A stretch of 64,000 nt of DNA. Origin: Vibrio tasmaniensis. Lineage in GTDB: Bacteria; Pseudomonadota; Gammaproteobacteria; Enterobacterales; Vibrionaceae. The translations under genes were made by a program, and so were the position numbers. The stretch lies in NCBI RefSeq assembly GCF_024347635.1, contig NZ_AP025510.1, positions 2,790,001 to 2,854,000 of the forward strand. The letters run 5' to 3'. Below, one piece after another: positions 18,402-28,114 of this stretch (the first letter of the stretch is position 1; each line of letters starts with the position of its first letter). The notes under the pieces were generated by a model. That model saw nothing but the letters and a program-made list of their open reading frames with translations, was not told the DNA's origin and ran no database searches.

Positions 18402-20210
18402 CTACTTATCTTTAGGCTTTTCGTTGTACATTTCTTCGATTTCGTCTTGATACTTATCGTTAATAACCTTACGACGCAATTTCTGGGTTGGTGTTAGCTC
18501 ACCATCATCCATAGAAAACGCTTTTGGCAGCAACTTGAACTTCTTCACTTGTTCAAACTTCGCTAGCTCTTGTTGTAAGTCATTCACACGTTTCTCTAGC
18601 ATCTCTACTATTTGGTGATTTTTAACAAGCTCAACACGGTCGTGATACTTGATATTGAGCTCTTTGGCATACTCTTCTAGCGAGTCATAGCAAGGAACAA
18701 TCAGTGCAGAAACGAATTTGCGCGTATCAGCGATAACAGCAATCTGCTCGATAAAGTGATCTTTACCAATTGCGCCTTCAACCACTTGCGGTGCAATGTA
18801 CTTACCGCCAGAGGTCTTCATTAATTCTTTGATGCGATCAGTAATGAACAGATTACCATTTTCATCAAAATGACCCGCATCACCGGTTTTTAGGAAACCA
18901 TGCTCGTCAAATGTCTTAGCTGTCTCTTCAGGCATCTTGTAGTAGCCACGCATCACCATTGAGCCACGAACAAGAATCTCATCCTTAGCGCCAATTTTCA
19001 CTTCAGCACCCGGCATCGACATACCGATCGAGTCAGGGTTAAAACAACGGTCATCCCAACACGATACTGTTGCCGTAGTTTCTGTCATGCCGTAGCCCAG
19101 TTTTACATTGATACCAATAGCATGGAAAAAGCGACCAATGGTTTCATCAAGCTTCGCGCCACCACATGGCATGAAGTTGATGTTACCGCCTAGCAGAGCT
19201 CGCAGTTTAGAGAGCACAAGCTTGTCGGCAAGCGCATGGCTCTTCTTCAGCATAAATGATGGTGTACGACCTTCTTGATGACAAACAGAAAGCTTCGCGC
19301 CCATGTTCACAGCCCAAGTAAAAAGTACTTTACGAATAAACGGTGCTTTCGATACTTTCTCGTGAATCGCTGAGAAAATCTTCTCGTAGAAGCGAGGAAC
19401 AGCAGACATAACCGTTGGTTTAACATCACTCAGTGCGTCACGAACTTGCATGGTGTCTTGCAGATAGCAGTTGGTTGCGCCTTTATAGAGGACATAGAAA
19501 GTCCAAGCGCGCTCAAATACATGTGATAGAGGTAAGAAACACAATGAGACGTCGTCTTTGCTTAAGCTTAGGCGCTCATCATGGCCTTTTAGTTGATAGC
19601 CAACGTTCGTGTAATCAAGCATTACACCTTTAGGCTGACCTGTAGTACCAGAGGTATAGATAAGGGTCAGTAAGTCGTCCATACATGCTTCGGCTAGACG
19701 AACATCAAGTTCAGCTTGCTGCTCTTCAACACCACGAGCCATGAACTCTTTCCAAGATACAGCAAAGCTGTGTCCTTGCAGATCGATGTCATCAGACATA
19801 GCGACGATGATTTCAAGCTGCTCACACTCTTCGAAGATGTTAACAGCGGCATCAAACTGAGGTTGCTCACCAACAAATAAGATCTTCACATCTGCATTTT
19901 GGATAATGTAAGAAGACTGCGCTGCTGTGTTCGTTGGATAAATCGGTACAGTAACAAGACGAGCTTGCAAAGATGCAAAATCTGCTACGGTCCATTGAGG
20001 CATATTGTTCGAGAAGATACCGATCTTATCTTGAACTCTCAACCCTTGAGCCAATAGCGCTAATGAAAGCGTATCGATTTGTTGTCCAAACTGCTGCCAG
20101 CTAATACCTTGCCATACATTGCCTACTTTGTGCTTCAAAGCTGTACGGTTGCCGCCTTGGGCAATTTGGTCACGAAGTCTTTTTACGATATGAAAATCTA
20201 AATTGGCCAT
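18402..20210 (-). CDS. Long-chain fatty acid-CoA ligase-like AMP-dependent synthetase
   Basis: This 602-residue protein belongs to the adenylate-forming enzyme superfamily, which activates a carboxylate with ATP and loads it onto CoA. Visible motifs are the P-loop-like [14 protein letters not shown] (about 190-203), the aromatic/ATP motif [12 protein letters not shown] (about 367-378), the hinge [14 protein letters not shown], and the C-terminal lysine segment [10 protein letters not shown]. It is of the FadD15/long-chain ligase subgroup rather than the classical FadD by its N-terminus ([18 protein letters not shown]) and ending. There is no signal peptide. It has its own terminator and stands between leuO and ilvI with no known link to amino acid synthesis. 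Confidence 0.88.
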   Translation of the reverse strand: MANLDFHIVKRLRDQIAQGGNRTALKHKVGNVWQGISWQQFGQQIDTLSLALLAQGLRVQDKIGIFSNNMPQWTVADFASLQARLVTVPIYPTNTAAQSSYIIQNADVKILFVGEQPQFDAAVNIFEECEQLEIIVAMSDDIDLQGHSFAVSWKEFMARGVEEQQAELDVRLAEACMDDLLTLIYTSGTTGQPKGVMLDYTNVGYQLKGHDERLSLSKDDVSLCFLPLSHVFERAWTFYVLYKGATNCYLQDTMQVRDALSDVKPTVMSAVPRFYEKIFSAIHEKVSKAPFIRKVLFTWAVNMGAKLSVCHQEGRTPSFMLKKSHALADKLVLSKLRALLGGNINFMPCGGAKLDETIGRFFHAIGINVKLGYGMTETTATVSCWDDRCFNPDSIGMSMPGAEVKIGAKDEILVRGSMVMRGYYKMPEETAKTFDEHGFLKTGDAGHFDENGNLFITDRIKELMKTSGGKYIAPQVVEGAIGKDHFIEQIAVIADTRKFVSALIVPCYDSLEEYAKELNIKYHDRVELVKNHQIVEMLEKRVNDLQQELAKFEQVKKFKLLPKAFSMDDGELTPTQKLRRKVINDKYQDEIEEMYNEKPKDK

Positions 20211-20353
20211 CTCTTTACCTTTGGCTTACACCTGTAAGCTTTTTTGAGCGCACAAGTGTACCTCTGATCATGGAAAAGGCAACTGATGAAGCTCAAAGTT
20301 ATAAGTAATAGTACGTCTCACGCTAAGTTTTCTATCAACAAAAATAGCAGGTA

Positions 20354-20390
20354 CAAAAAAGCCCTAAGCCAGACTCCTAGCTTAGGGCTT
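20354..20390 (-). terminator. leuO terminator
   Basis: The 10-bp stem AAGCCCTAAG (20359-20368) / CTTAGGGCTT (20381-20390) runs into T6 on the minus strand, 21 bp after the leuO stop codon. Confidence 0.9.
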
Positions 20391-20411
20391 ATAAATCATA
20401 GGAATTAGTGT

Positions 20412-21371
20412 CTAGTTAAGCGCCACTACTTCGCCACAGATCATCATTAACTGATCTCGTAACCAGATGTGTCCTTTGTCCTTTTCACTTGATTCGTGCC
20501 AGCTTAGGAAGCCAGAAATCGCCGCATTATCGAATGGGAAATCTAGAATTTGAAGCTGCTCTTTATTTGCTGCATGTTCTACCATCCAACGAGGAGCGAT
20601 TGTTACTAATTCCGATTGGCCTACAACGTAAAGAACGTTGCTCAAGCTCGTACCTTCGTAGAAAGGCGTGCAATCTAGGTCACGGTAAGCTTGCTCTGAG
20701 AAGCTACGTTGACCATGGATGCGAGACAGTTTAGCGTGCTTTTCGTTAAGCAACTCTGCCGCTGAAACTTCACCGTTGATACGTGGATGAGAAGCAGAAG
20801 CTACCACAACCAATTCATCTTGGAAGATTTCAGTGCTTGAGAAACCTTGTTCATCAAAACGCGAGTAATCAATAACGAAGTCAATTTCTTGGTAACGCAT
20901 GCGCTCAGAAAGTTGGCGGTCAAATTCGGCATCCATATGCAGATTAACGCTAGGTGCTTGGTCGTTGATTGTCGACATAATCTTAGGAGCAAAACGCATG
21001 TCACAAGGGCTGCAAATTGCAAGTTTGAACAGACGAGAAGACGACTCTGGAGAGAACACTGAACTTGGCAATTCGTTGCGTACTAACTGCAGCGCTTGGC
21101 GGATTGGACCAAACAACTGACGAGCACGTTGAGTCGGTTGAATACCACGACCTTGACGCATGAATAGTTCGTCGTTGAACATTACTTTCAAACGAGCAAC
21201 AGCGTTACTTACAGCAGGCTGAGACATGCCCAGATTATGAGCTGCACGTGTAATATTTTGCTCTTGCATAACTGCATCAAATACAGTCAAAAGATTTAAG
21301 TCGACTCCACGAAGTGTGCTTTCCATTCTGTAGCTTGCAATTGCACTCATTGCGTCTTTTTTCTCTAACAT
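20412..21371 (-). CDS. leuO: LysR-family transcriptional regulator LeuO
   Basis: This 319-residue protein aligns by eye with E. coli LeuO through the whole DNA-binding half: VDLNLLTVFDAVMQEQNITRAA, then LGMSQPAVSNAVARLKVMFNDELF, then RGIQPTQRA and RQALQLVRNELP. The C-terminal effector domain keeps LSWHES..KDKGH and APRW. LeuO is a nucleoid-linked regulator that antagonises H-NS and in vibrios also affects acid stress, bile response and virulence. It lies between ilvI and leuABCD, its expected place. The ribosome-binding site GAGG precedes the ATG at 21371. Upstream is a 347-bp AT-rich gap, typical of an H-NS-bound promoter. Confidence 0.95.
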   Translation of the reverse strand: MLEKKDAMSAIASYRMESTLRGVDLNLLTVFDAVMQEQNITRAAHNLGMSQPAVSNAVARLKVMFNDELFMRQGRGIQPTQRARQLFGPIRQALQLVRNELPSSVFSPESSSRLFKLAICSPCDMRFAPKIMSTINDQAPSVNLHMDAEFDRQLSERMRYQEIDFVIDYSRFDEQGFSSTEIFQDELVVVASASHPRINGEVSAAELLNEKHAKLSRIHGQRSFSEQAYRDLDCTPFYEGTSLSNVLYVVGQSELVTIAPRWMVEHAANKEQLQILDFPFDNAAISGFLSWHESSEKDKGHIWLRDQLMMICGEVVALN

Positions 21372-21718
21372 TCAAGTTGCCTCTTGTCGGTTCGACAGGG
21401 TTAAATTGGTAATGGTGTGGGAATAGATAACCACTAATTCTTATATTTATCAGACCGATGTTTTTCGGATTGCCATTACTATTAACCAATACATCTCGAG
21501 CTACCAACAAGATTGATAAAGAATAATTTTATTTTACCTTAATGATTAAACAACACATAAAAATCAGTTGCTTACATAGTTATAAAAAAACATAAAATGC
21601 ATCACTTATGAGTTTCCTTTCGACTTATTTAGCTGTCCTATCATTTTGGTTACATTTGTTACAGATTATTGAACCCATGAATCGTTCAGCTGGTCAATTC
21701 AGACATAACACTTATGGA
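21372..21718. other. AT-rich region upstream of leuO
   Basis: This is a 347-bp non-coding stretch that holds the leuO promoter region and the 3' side of the glycosyltransferase gene. It is clearly more AT-rich than flanking genes, with long A and T runs (for example near 21525-21600), as expected for H-NS binding. No terminator hairpin with a T tract was found for the upstream glycosyltransferase gene. Confidence 0.45.
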
Positions 21719-22783
21719 TTACGTGAGTGATGCATAACTGGGAAAATCTACCTTATCCCAAAGTTGCTTTCTTAAGTCATCTTGGTTGGACCAGTTACCC
21801 GCCAAAATCCACCCAACAAGTGCGCTTGCCACGTCGGGATAAGTGACCATTTCAGCCTGTTTTTCACCGAGCCAACTACGCAATATAGCCGCGTCTAAAA
21901 AACTCATGGTTTGAGCCAACCCGAGCGCTTCAAGCGTCGCCACATTACTCTGTTGTTCGAACTGCCCCTCAAGAGGCTTGAGAAGCAATTTTTTACCCAA
22001 AGTTAAGGCTTCAGATGGCAATTCAAAACCGCCATTAGCCACCACACCAGAGCACTGATTGAGATCGAATTGGAAGCCGGCATGACTCAGTGGTTTGAAC
22101 TCAATATTTTCGACTTGGCTATGCTCAATAACATTCGGGTGATAACAGACAAAGTTGTGCGAAATAAACTTCATCAACAGCTCCGAGATCGCATCAAGAT
22201 CCTCAAATGGTAAATAGACCAAAGTGAAGTCTTGTGTTGCTTTAGCTCGCTCATCACACGCAGGCGCGTGAACGATTGGGGTATGAACGATAGGCGGCAG
22301 TATCGGTTGGTCAAAGTGATACCAATGCAAACCAATAGAGTGCTCAGTTGGGGCGAAATGTTGAATCACGGAATGTTCAATCCAGTTGCCCCCTTCTTTA
22401 GGCACATCGTAACGGAACGCATTTTGGTGGCTTATTCCAATACACGGGACACCTTGCCTTTTCGCAGCCCAAGCGGTTACCGGTTCAAAGTCATTAATCA
22501 CTAAATCATAAGGCGTAAGATCGAGCTGGTTAATTTCACGGAGAAATCGCCAGATGTTATTCTTGATGAATGTCTTGCCGTATTTAACCTGCCCTTGCTC
22601 ACTGTAAAAGGTTAAGCCGCTGCGGATCTGATAGTGACCAAACGCTTCCATCGAGAAGTACTTGCTCTCATCTCGCCCAGAGAACAAAAAGTCGACATCG
22701 ATATTTTGCTGACGAAAAGCCACAGCCATTGCTCGAGCGATGTGACCATTTCCTGTGCCTTGTACTCCATATAAGATTTTCAT
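21719..22783 (-). CDS. MJ1255/VC2487-family glycosyltransferase
   Basis: This 354-residue protein begins MKILYGVQGTGNGHIARAMA, the GT-B type N-terminal GNGHxxR motif of the MJ1255/VC2487 family, named from a V. cholerae and an archaeal member. The later VVANGGFELPSEALTLGKKLLLKP (about 243-266) is the nucleotide-sugar-binding half typical of MurG/UGT-like enzymes. No signal peptide is present, so it likely works at the cytosolic membrane face. The acceptor and donor are unknown. A PAP2 phosphatase gene follows upstream on the same strand, 57 bp apart, which hints at lipid-linked sugar work. Confidence 0.87.
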   Translation of the reverse strand: MKILYGVQGTGNGHIARAMAVAFRQQNIDVDFLFSGRDESKYFSMEAFGHYQIRSGLTFYSEQGQVKYGKTFIKNNIWRFLREINQLDLTPYDLVINDFEPVTAWAAKRQGVPCIGISHQNAFRYDVPKEGGNWIEHSVIQHFAPTEHSIGLHWYHFDQPILPPIVHTPIVHAPACDERAKATQDFTLVYLPFEDLDAISELLMKFISHNFVCYHPNVIEHSQVENIEFKPLSHAGFQFDLNQCSGVVANGGFELPSEALTLGKKLLLKPLEGQFEQQSNVATLEALGLAQTMSFLDAAILRSWLGEKQAEMVTYPDVASALVGWILAGNWSNQDDLRKQLWDKVDFPSYASLT

Positions 22784-22840
22784 GCATGTTCCTTTGTGTT
22801 TACCACTTAAGCCCGGCAGTGGTTGTTGCCAACAAAATAA

Positions 22841-23365
22841 TTACGGGATGAAGCTGATAGCAAGGCTGGTACAAGCGATGCCCAAGGCCGCGCCAATCAG
22901 TACATCCGTTAAAAAGTGCACACCAAGTAGGATTCGAGAGCCAGCAATCGCTGCCGCCCAAATCAGGCTAAAAAGATATAAGCTCGGATAGAAATGTCCG
23001 ATTAGAGTCGCCATAACAAAAGCCGCAGCGGAGTGCCCAGAAGGCAGGCTGTATTTATCAGATGGCACAATATGGGAATAAAGAAATGAAGAGAATTCAG
23101 CAGGTCTGCGACGCTTGAGGGTATTTTTAGCCAGCCAGTAGATAGGAAGTTCGATAGCAAAGGCAGTTAAGCCTACCAAGAGAAAGTCTCGACCGATGTT
23201 ACTGTCAGCCAGTAATGCAACCAAAGCAATCAAAACGTAAAGGTGTCCATCTCCAGTATGAGACACCGCCTTACTGAGTGTCGCCTGTTGTCCGCAATAA
23301 CGGTTGTTTAAACAGAAAACAGAAAATGCCACATCCCAGCGGACAATAGGTTCGATAGTACGCAT
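22841..23365 (-). CDS. PAP2-family phosphatase (membrane)
   Basis: This 174-residue integral membrane protein has the full three-part acid-phosphatase signature: KNTLKRRRP (about 80-88), LPSGHSAAAF (about 103-112), and GSRILLGVHFLTDVLIG (about 142-158). Several hydrophobic helices place the active site at the periplasmic face, as in lipid phosphatases acting on phosphatidate, phosphatidylglycerol phosphate or undecaprenyl diphosphate. The substrate cannot be told from sequence. It lies just upstream of the glycosyltransferase gene on the same strand and may be cotranscribed with it. Confidence 0.9.
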   Translation of the reverse strand: MRTIEPIVRWDVAFSVFCLNNRYCGQQATLSKAVSHTGDGHLYVLIALVALLADSNIGRDFLLVGLTAFAIELPIYWLAKNTLKRRRPAEFSSFLYSHIVPSDKYSLPSGHSAAAFVMATLIGHFYPSLYLFSLIWAAAIAGSRILLGVHFLTDVLIGAALGIACTSLAISFIP

Positions 23366-23513
23366 ACAATCTCCTTAACAATCCTTATTCAGTTAAGGCT
23401 CAAGTTATGCCCCTGAAATGACAGTTAAGTGACGTTTTTAATGAACTAAAATGAATTTTGAGGCGAATTGACCGCTTTCGCTAAGTAAGCTGATAGGAGC
23501 CTAGAAGCTGCCG

Positions 23514-23547
23514 ATAAAAATAAAGCGACCTAAGGCCGCTTTATTCT
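23514..23547 (-). terminator. Terminator after the RND efflux operon
   Basis: AATAAAGCG (23520-23528) pairs with CGCTTTATT (23538-23546), extended by a GCC/GGC-type inner pairing. On the minus strand a TTTTTATC tail follows. It lies about 125 bp beyond the RND stop codon, past a degenerate repeat. Confidence 0.65.
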
Positions 23548-23598
23548 TCTACGTTTTTACTTCTTTATATAAGCAAGCAAACGCTACTTCTATCGTGT

Positions 23599-23683
23599 TA
23601 ATGGTTATAGCGTTAGATAATGATAATAGCGCTCGCTAATGATAATGGCGCTAAAGGTTATAGCACTAAAAATTATAGAGCTA
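23599..23683. repeat. Degenerate 15-18 bp tandem repeat over the RND gene stop
   Basis: About five imperfect copies of a unit resembling TAATGATAATAGCGCT follow each other: ATGGTTATAGCGT, TAATGATAATAGCGCT, TAATGATAATGGCGCT, GGTTATAGCACT and AATTATAGAGCT. The last copies enter the coding end of the RND gene, so its final residues (ALAL-type tail) come from the repeat. Parts resemble the GATAATGATAAT half of a Fur box, but the position downstream of an operon argues against a Fur operator. Confidence 0.65.
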
Positions 23684-26600
23684 ATGGCTCATGCTTTTTC
23701 ACCAACCCAAAGTCCGCCAATATCGCGTAAGCGGCAGGGATCATAAACAACACCAGTAAGGTTGAAGCAAATATGCCAAACACAATTGAAATAACCAATG
23801 GTTGGATAACCTGAGCCTGCAAGCTGGTTTCCGTCAACAGCGGTAGCAAGCCTGCGGCGGTAGTCATTGATGTCAAAAATACCGCACGGAAACGCTCGCG
23901 ACTGGCTTTCACAACAGAATCATGCACGCTATCCCCCTCGTCGACGTGATGACGAATATATTGCACCAACAAGATGGAATCATTGACCACGATGCCCGCA
24001 AGCGACACAAAGCCCATCATGCTCGGCATACTTAACGCGTGCCCTAACAGCCAATGACCAACCACTACCCCAATGAAGGCCAGTGGAATCGCTAACATGA
24101 CGACCACAGGTTCCAAGTAGCTTCGGAACTGATAACTCAGAATCGCAAACACACCGAATAAGCCCAACAAGAAACCTTTACCCATCGAGGCTCCGGTCTT
24201 CGCCGCATCTTTGGCTTCACCTTCAAAATCAAAGCGTAAGCCTGGGTACTTCTGAATAAGCTTGGCCGCTTCATCCTTTTGGAACTGAGCCAAAATCGCT
24301 GACGAGCTCGCCTTCTTATTATCAATATCACCAAAGATACTGATGGTTCTTAAGCCATCGATGCGCTGGATTCGTACGTAGTTACGTTGAAAATCTAACG
24401 TTGCCAATGTCGCTAGCGGGATCTGACTGCCATCTGCAGTGATGATTGGGAAGTTAGCCAACTGCTGTATGTCGCCCGCTTGTTCTTTATCAAGGCGCAC
24501 CTCTATCGAAATGTTCTCAACCCCAATTTGAATCTCATCCGCAGTCTGACCAAAGAAGGCCGCACGTAATTGGGAAGCGATCATCTGCCCGTTCACATTG
24601 TAGGTTTCCGCACCTGGGCGAAGTTTAACTAAGATCTCTTCCTTACCCATGCGCATGTCATCAAGCACGCCGTGCACACCATCAAACTGGTTGAGGTACT
24701 CCTGAATATCTAAAGAAGCCGATTTCAATGCAGCAAGATCATCATGTTTGGCGCGGATCTCAATCGCACGACCGCCCGGCCCCATGGTGGGTTGCTTGAA
24801 AACTAACGAAATAGGATCAGCCAAATCACCGATGTCCTCCCGCCATGCATCAATAAAATCATCGATAACCGTGTTGCGGCTCTCTGCACCACGCAAATCT
24901 AAGCGTACGGTGGCTAAGTGTGGGCCTGATTCATTGGCGTCTGCGTTGGCATTGAATTGGCTGGTGATGTGTTCCACCAAGGTATTGCCCCCTTCAACCT
25001 CTTCACTCCACTGCTCATTCAAACGTTCAGCAGACGCGACTATTTTATCGACCACTCTCTCGGTTTGAGACAATGATGCGCCCGGCGGAAGAATAATACG
25101 CGCCTCGGCAATATCTCCATCCAACTCAGGGAAAGGTTGGAACTTAACAACACCACCAGCAATCAGGGAGATAGATAACAGCAATAAGGTCATCACTCCG
25201 CCCATAAAGGCATAGCGGAACGTCACCACCTTCTCGACCATGTTCATCAAAGTTGTATTGCGAAAGTTCTCAAATTTCTCTAACAACACGACTTTGAAGC
25301 GCAGCGCTGGCTTGTCGTTTTTCTCTTTATGCAAAGAGTGAGACAGGTGATTAGGTAGAATCAAGAAGGCTTCAATCAAGCTCAACGAAAGCACCAGAAT
25401 CAATACTTGAGGAACGGCCTTAAGCACCGCGCCCATCTCTCCATCGAGGAACAACAAGCTACCGAAAATACACACCGTAGTTAAGAAAGAAGATAAGACT
25501 CCGGGAAGCACTTTCTTAACACCGTTGTACACCGCATCATCAACGTTTTGCCCCCGATCTAAATGGGACGCTATCGATTCGGCAATCACGATGGCGTCAT
25601 CCATCATGATACCAATCGCCATCAACAGTCCTACCAGCGACATGATGTTGATAGATAGGCCAAGGTTCGCCATTAAGAATAAGCCACCAAGGAAGGCTAC
25701 GGGCAAACCTGCCGCAACCCAGAATGAATATCGCAAACTGAAGAACAGCCACATGGTTGCGAACACCAACACAATACCTTGCCAGCCATTACGCACCATC
25801 ATGGTCAAGCGATCCCACAATACAGAGGAGAGATCGTTGGTCATTTGTAGCGTCACACCATCAGGGGCAATCGCGCTTTGATCTTCAACGAATCGGGTGA
25901 CGTTTTCTTTGATTCGTAGCGCATCATCTTCTTTGTTTTTGCTGATCTTCAATAGCGCAGACGGCTTACCATCAAACAGAACCTTCTGTTCATCCAGTTC
26001 AAAGCGGTCGGTGATCTTGGCAATATCTCTCAAACGGATCACCGACCCATTCGGCGCAGAGCCAACCACGATACTTTCTAATTCAACCGGCGTGATGCGT
26101 CTTTCATCAAAACGAATCAGGAAGTTTTTGTCTGGCGTCTCAACGTTACCACTCGGCAGCTTTACATTCTGACGACCAATTTGGTCTGCGATATCACCGA
26201 CACTCAAACCCAACTGGCGAATGGCTTGCGTATCAAGTTCGACTCGATATTGGTGATCGGAAAAACCACTGACTTCGACTAGAGAAACATCGTAATCGAG
26301 CTTCATGGTACGTTTGAGGTCTTCCGCGTAGGCTTTGAGTTCAGGCCACGAGGTTTCGGCTGTAATCGCGATATCAACAACCGGTTCATTCCAATCCAGT
26401 TCTTGGACAACTGGCGATTCAATCTCGCTCGGGAAATCATTGATCGAGTTGATCTGAGTTTGTACGTCCACCAGCATTCGGCCGATGTCTGCTTTCTCAT
26501 TAAGCTTCAGAATAAGACGAGCACTGCCTTCTATCGCCTCACACTGAGTTTCCTCAATATTGGCTAGGCCATCGACGGCATCTTCCATTCGCACACACAA

Positions 26601-26780
26601 GCTCTCTTCCACTTCTTGTGGTGATGCGCCGGGATAAACGATGGCCGCCATAATGTAAGGCGGATCATAAGCGGGGAAGGTTTCACGCTTGATGGTTGAT
26701 AATGAGCTGATACCCATGATCAATAACCCAAGCATCAACAAGTTGGCAGCTGTTGGGTGCCTAGAAAAGAACTTGATCAT
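23673..26780 (-). CDS. RND-family efflux permease (HAE1/AcrB-like)
   Basis: This 1035-residue inner-membrane pump has the classic RND plan: one N-terminal membrane helix (KFFSRHPTAANLLMLGLL), a large periplasmic porter loop (about 35-330), helices 2-6 with the proton-relay pair in GIMMDDAIVIAES (about 391-403), helix 7, a second loop, and helices 8-12. It would export drugs, bile salts or other amphiphiles with an adaptor and an outer-membrane channel. Its ATG overlaps the MFP stop codon by 4 bp (ATGA). No outer-membrane channel gene is present nearby, so it probably uses a TolC encoded elsewhere. Confidence 0.94.
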   Translation of the reverse strand: MIKFFSRHPTAANLLMLGLLIMGISSLSTIKRETFPAYDPPYIMAAIVYPGASPQEVEESLCVRMEDAVDGLANIEETQCEAIEGSARLILKLNEKADIGRMLVDVQTQINSINDFPSEIESPVVQELDWNEPVVDIAITAETSWPELKAYAEDLKRTMKLDYDVSLVEVSGFSDHQYRVELDTQAIRQLGLSVGDIADQIGRQNVKLPSGNVETPDKNFLIRFDERRITPVELESIVVGSAPNGSVIRLRDIAKITDRFELDEQKVLFDGKPSALLKISKNKEDDALRIKENVTRFVEDQSAIAPDGVTLQMTNDLSSVLWDRLTMMVRNGWQGIVLVFATMWLFFSLRYSFWVAAGLPVAFLGGLFLMANLGLSINIMSLVGLLMAIGIMMDDAIVIAESIASHLDRGQNVDDAVYNGVKKVLPGVLSSFLTTVCIFGSLLFLDGEMGAVLKAVPQVLILVLSLSLIEAFLILPNHLSHSLHKEKNDKPALRFKVVLLEKFENFRNTTLMNMVEKVVTFRYAFMGGVMTLLLLSISLIAGGVVKFQPFPELDGDIAEARIILPPGASLSQTERVVDKIVASAERLNEQWSEEVEGGNTLVEHITSQFNANADANESGPHLATVRLDLRGAESRNTVIDDFIDAWREDIGDLADPISLVFKQPTMGPGGRAIEIRAKHDDLAALKSASLDIQEYLNQFDGVHGVLDDMRMGKEEILVKLRPGAETYNVNGQMIASQLRAAFFGQTADEIQIGVENISIEVRLDKEQAGDIQQLANFPIITADGSQIPLATLATLDFQRNYVRIQRIDGLRTISIFGDIDNKKASSSAILAQFQKDEAAKLIQKYPGLRFDFEGEAKDAAKTGASMGKGFLLGLFGVFAILSYQFRSYLEPVVVMLAIPLAFIGVVVGHWLLGHALSMPSMMGFVSLAGIVVNDSILLVQYIRHHVDEGDSVHDSVVKASRERFRAVFLTSMTTAAGLLPLLTETSLQAQVIQPLVISIVFGIFASTLLVLFMIPAAYAILADFGLVKKHEPLAL

Positions 26781-28114
26781 GACGCACTCTCCTGAGTATC
26801 CGATTCAAGCTTAACCTCTGTAGAGTTCGACTCTTTCAGTAACATGCCTTCGATAGCTGGCAGAACATCATTGAGAACCAATTTATCTCCCGTTTGTAGC
26901 TCGCCACTCACAACCACTTGGTTGTCTCTACGATAAAGCACTTCAACATTCACCACTTGCAAGCGCTGATTGTCATCCATCAGGTAAACCTTGTCACCGT
27001 GCAGTGCTCGCTCTGGAACCACCCAACTCAGATTCGCGACACCTTCAATCTCCGCTTTAACAAACATACCATTGACCAAAGGCGTTGCGCTGTCTGGTTG
27101 CAGTTGTGAGTAGTCTTGAGCGATTTCAAGAATGATCCCTGCTGTTGCTTGGTTCTCATCAACGGTTTCGCTGATTCTCGCCACCTTTGCAGGCCAATTG
27201 AGGTTAAGGCTGCCACTGTTAAGTTGAATACTTGCTTTGATCGGCGCTTCATAAGGGTTTGATATGCCTGCGGCATCACGAGGGAATTGAATAAAGCTTG
27301 AGGCTAAAGTTTGCATATCGTGAATAGAGAGTTGCGCCTCAACTTCCATAACTTTAATCCCGTGAGCAACAAACATCTCTTGCTGAAGATTAACCACTTG
27401 GTTTTGTTCAATATCGACCTGAGCTATTCGCATCGCTCTAGGTAAAGTGATGGTCGTTTTATCCAAAGAGCGTTGCGCCTCTTTTACTTTAGAGACATTC
27501 ACCTTAATCACTGCTTCCGCAACACGCTTTTCATCTGGCATCAATGCAATTTGGTTATCAATATCCAATACAAGCTTTTGTTGAGACAACGCACTTTGCT
27601 GCTGCAAGTCAACATCGGATTGAGAGGTGAGCCCTTTCTTGCGCAGATCTTGTTTACGTTGCAGTTCTTTATTGCTGATCACTAAGCGGTTCTTTTCGAT
27701 CTTTAAGGTCTGCTTAAGGTTATCTTCTTCTTGGTTTAACTTAGCTAATGAGGTCTGGCTTGATTTAAGATCCGCTTCAGCTTGTACCAACTTCAACTCG
27801 TAATCCAAGGGATCGATCTTAAGTACCTCAGTACCCGCTGGAATTATCTGCCCTTTTTCTAGGTCAGGATGTCGATAAACAATCTGCCCTGTCACCTCGG
27901 CGATGGCTTTCCATTCAACTTTAGGTACTACTTTGCCAAAGCCCACAGCCAATGGCGCGATCATTTGTTGTTCTAAACTGACTGTTTCAACTAGACGAGC
28001 CCTATCTCCCGCAGGCTTAGTCGGTAGATCCGGCTTTAAGCTAATCGCAGTCAAAAGGCCGATGACACCAACCGCAAGTGCTGGAAAGAAGAGTAGTTTT
28101 TTATTTATTTTCAT
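26777..28114 (-). CDS. RND efflux periplasmic adaptor (MFP) subunit
   Basis: This 445-residue protein starts with an uncleaved-type N-terminal membrane anchor (KKLLFFPALAVGVIGLLTAISL). A lipoyl half-motif (IAEVTGQIVYRHPDLEKGQIIPAGTEVLKIDPLDYEL, here cited by position about 70-107) follows, then a long coiled-coil hairpin (about 108-215, for example SSQTSLAKLNQEEDNLKQ), a beta-barrel domain and a membrane-proximal domain. It links the RND pump to the outer-membrane channel. Its start codon overlaps the TetR stop by one base (TAATG), so all three genes form one tight operon. Confidence 0.92.
   Translation of the reverse strand: MKINKKLLFFPALAVGVIGLLTAISLKPDLPTKPAGDRARLVETVSLEQQMIAPLAVGFGKVVPKVEWKAIAEVTGQIVYRHPDLEKGQIIPAGTEVLKIDPLDYELKLVQAEADLKSSQTSLAKLNQEEDNLKQTLKIEKNRLVISNKELQRKQDLRKKGLTSQSDVDLQQQSALSQQKLVLDIDNQIALMPDEKRVAEAVIKVNVSKVKEAQRSLDKTTITLPRAMRIAQVDIEQNQVVNLQQEMFVAHGIKVMEVEAQLSIHDMQTLASSFIQFPRDAAGISNPYEAPIKASIQLNSGSLNLNWPAKVARISETVDENQATAGIILEIAQDYSQLQPDSATPLVNGMFVKAEIEGVANLSWVVPERALHGDKVYLMDDNQRLQVVNVEVLYRRDNQVVVSGELQTGDKLVLNDVLPAIEGMLLKESNSTEVKLESDTQESAS

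Noticed and set aside
20223..20244. Plus-strand hairpin GCTTAC-ACCT-GTAAGC with T6
   Set aside because: It resembles a terminator, but no plus-strand gene ends there; it is in the 5' leader of the minus-strand synthetase gene. A terminator of an antisense RNA is possible but unsupported.
23615..23650. Fur boxes (GATAATGATAAT-like)
   Set aside because: They are part of a degenerate tandem repeat at the end of the RND operon and are about 250 bp from the next start, so promoter control is not supported.
25525..25881. Long plus-strand frames opposite the RND gene
   Set aside because: They mirror a strongly coding minus-strand gene with clear membrane and porter motifs and lack starts with ribosome sites.
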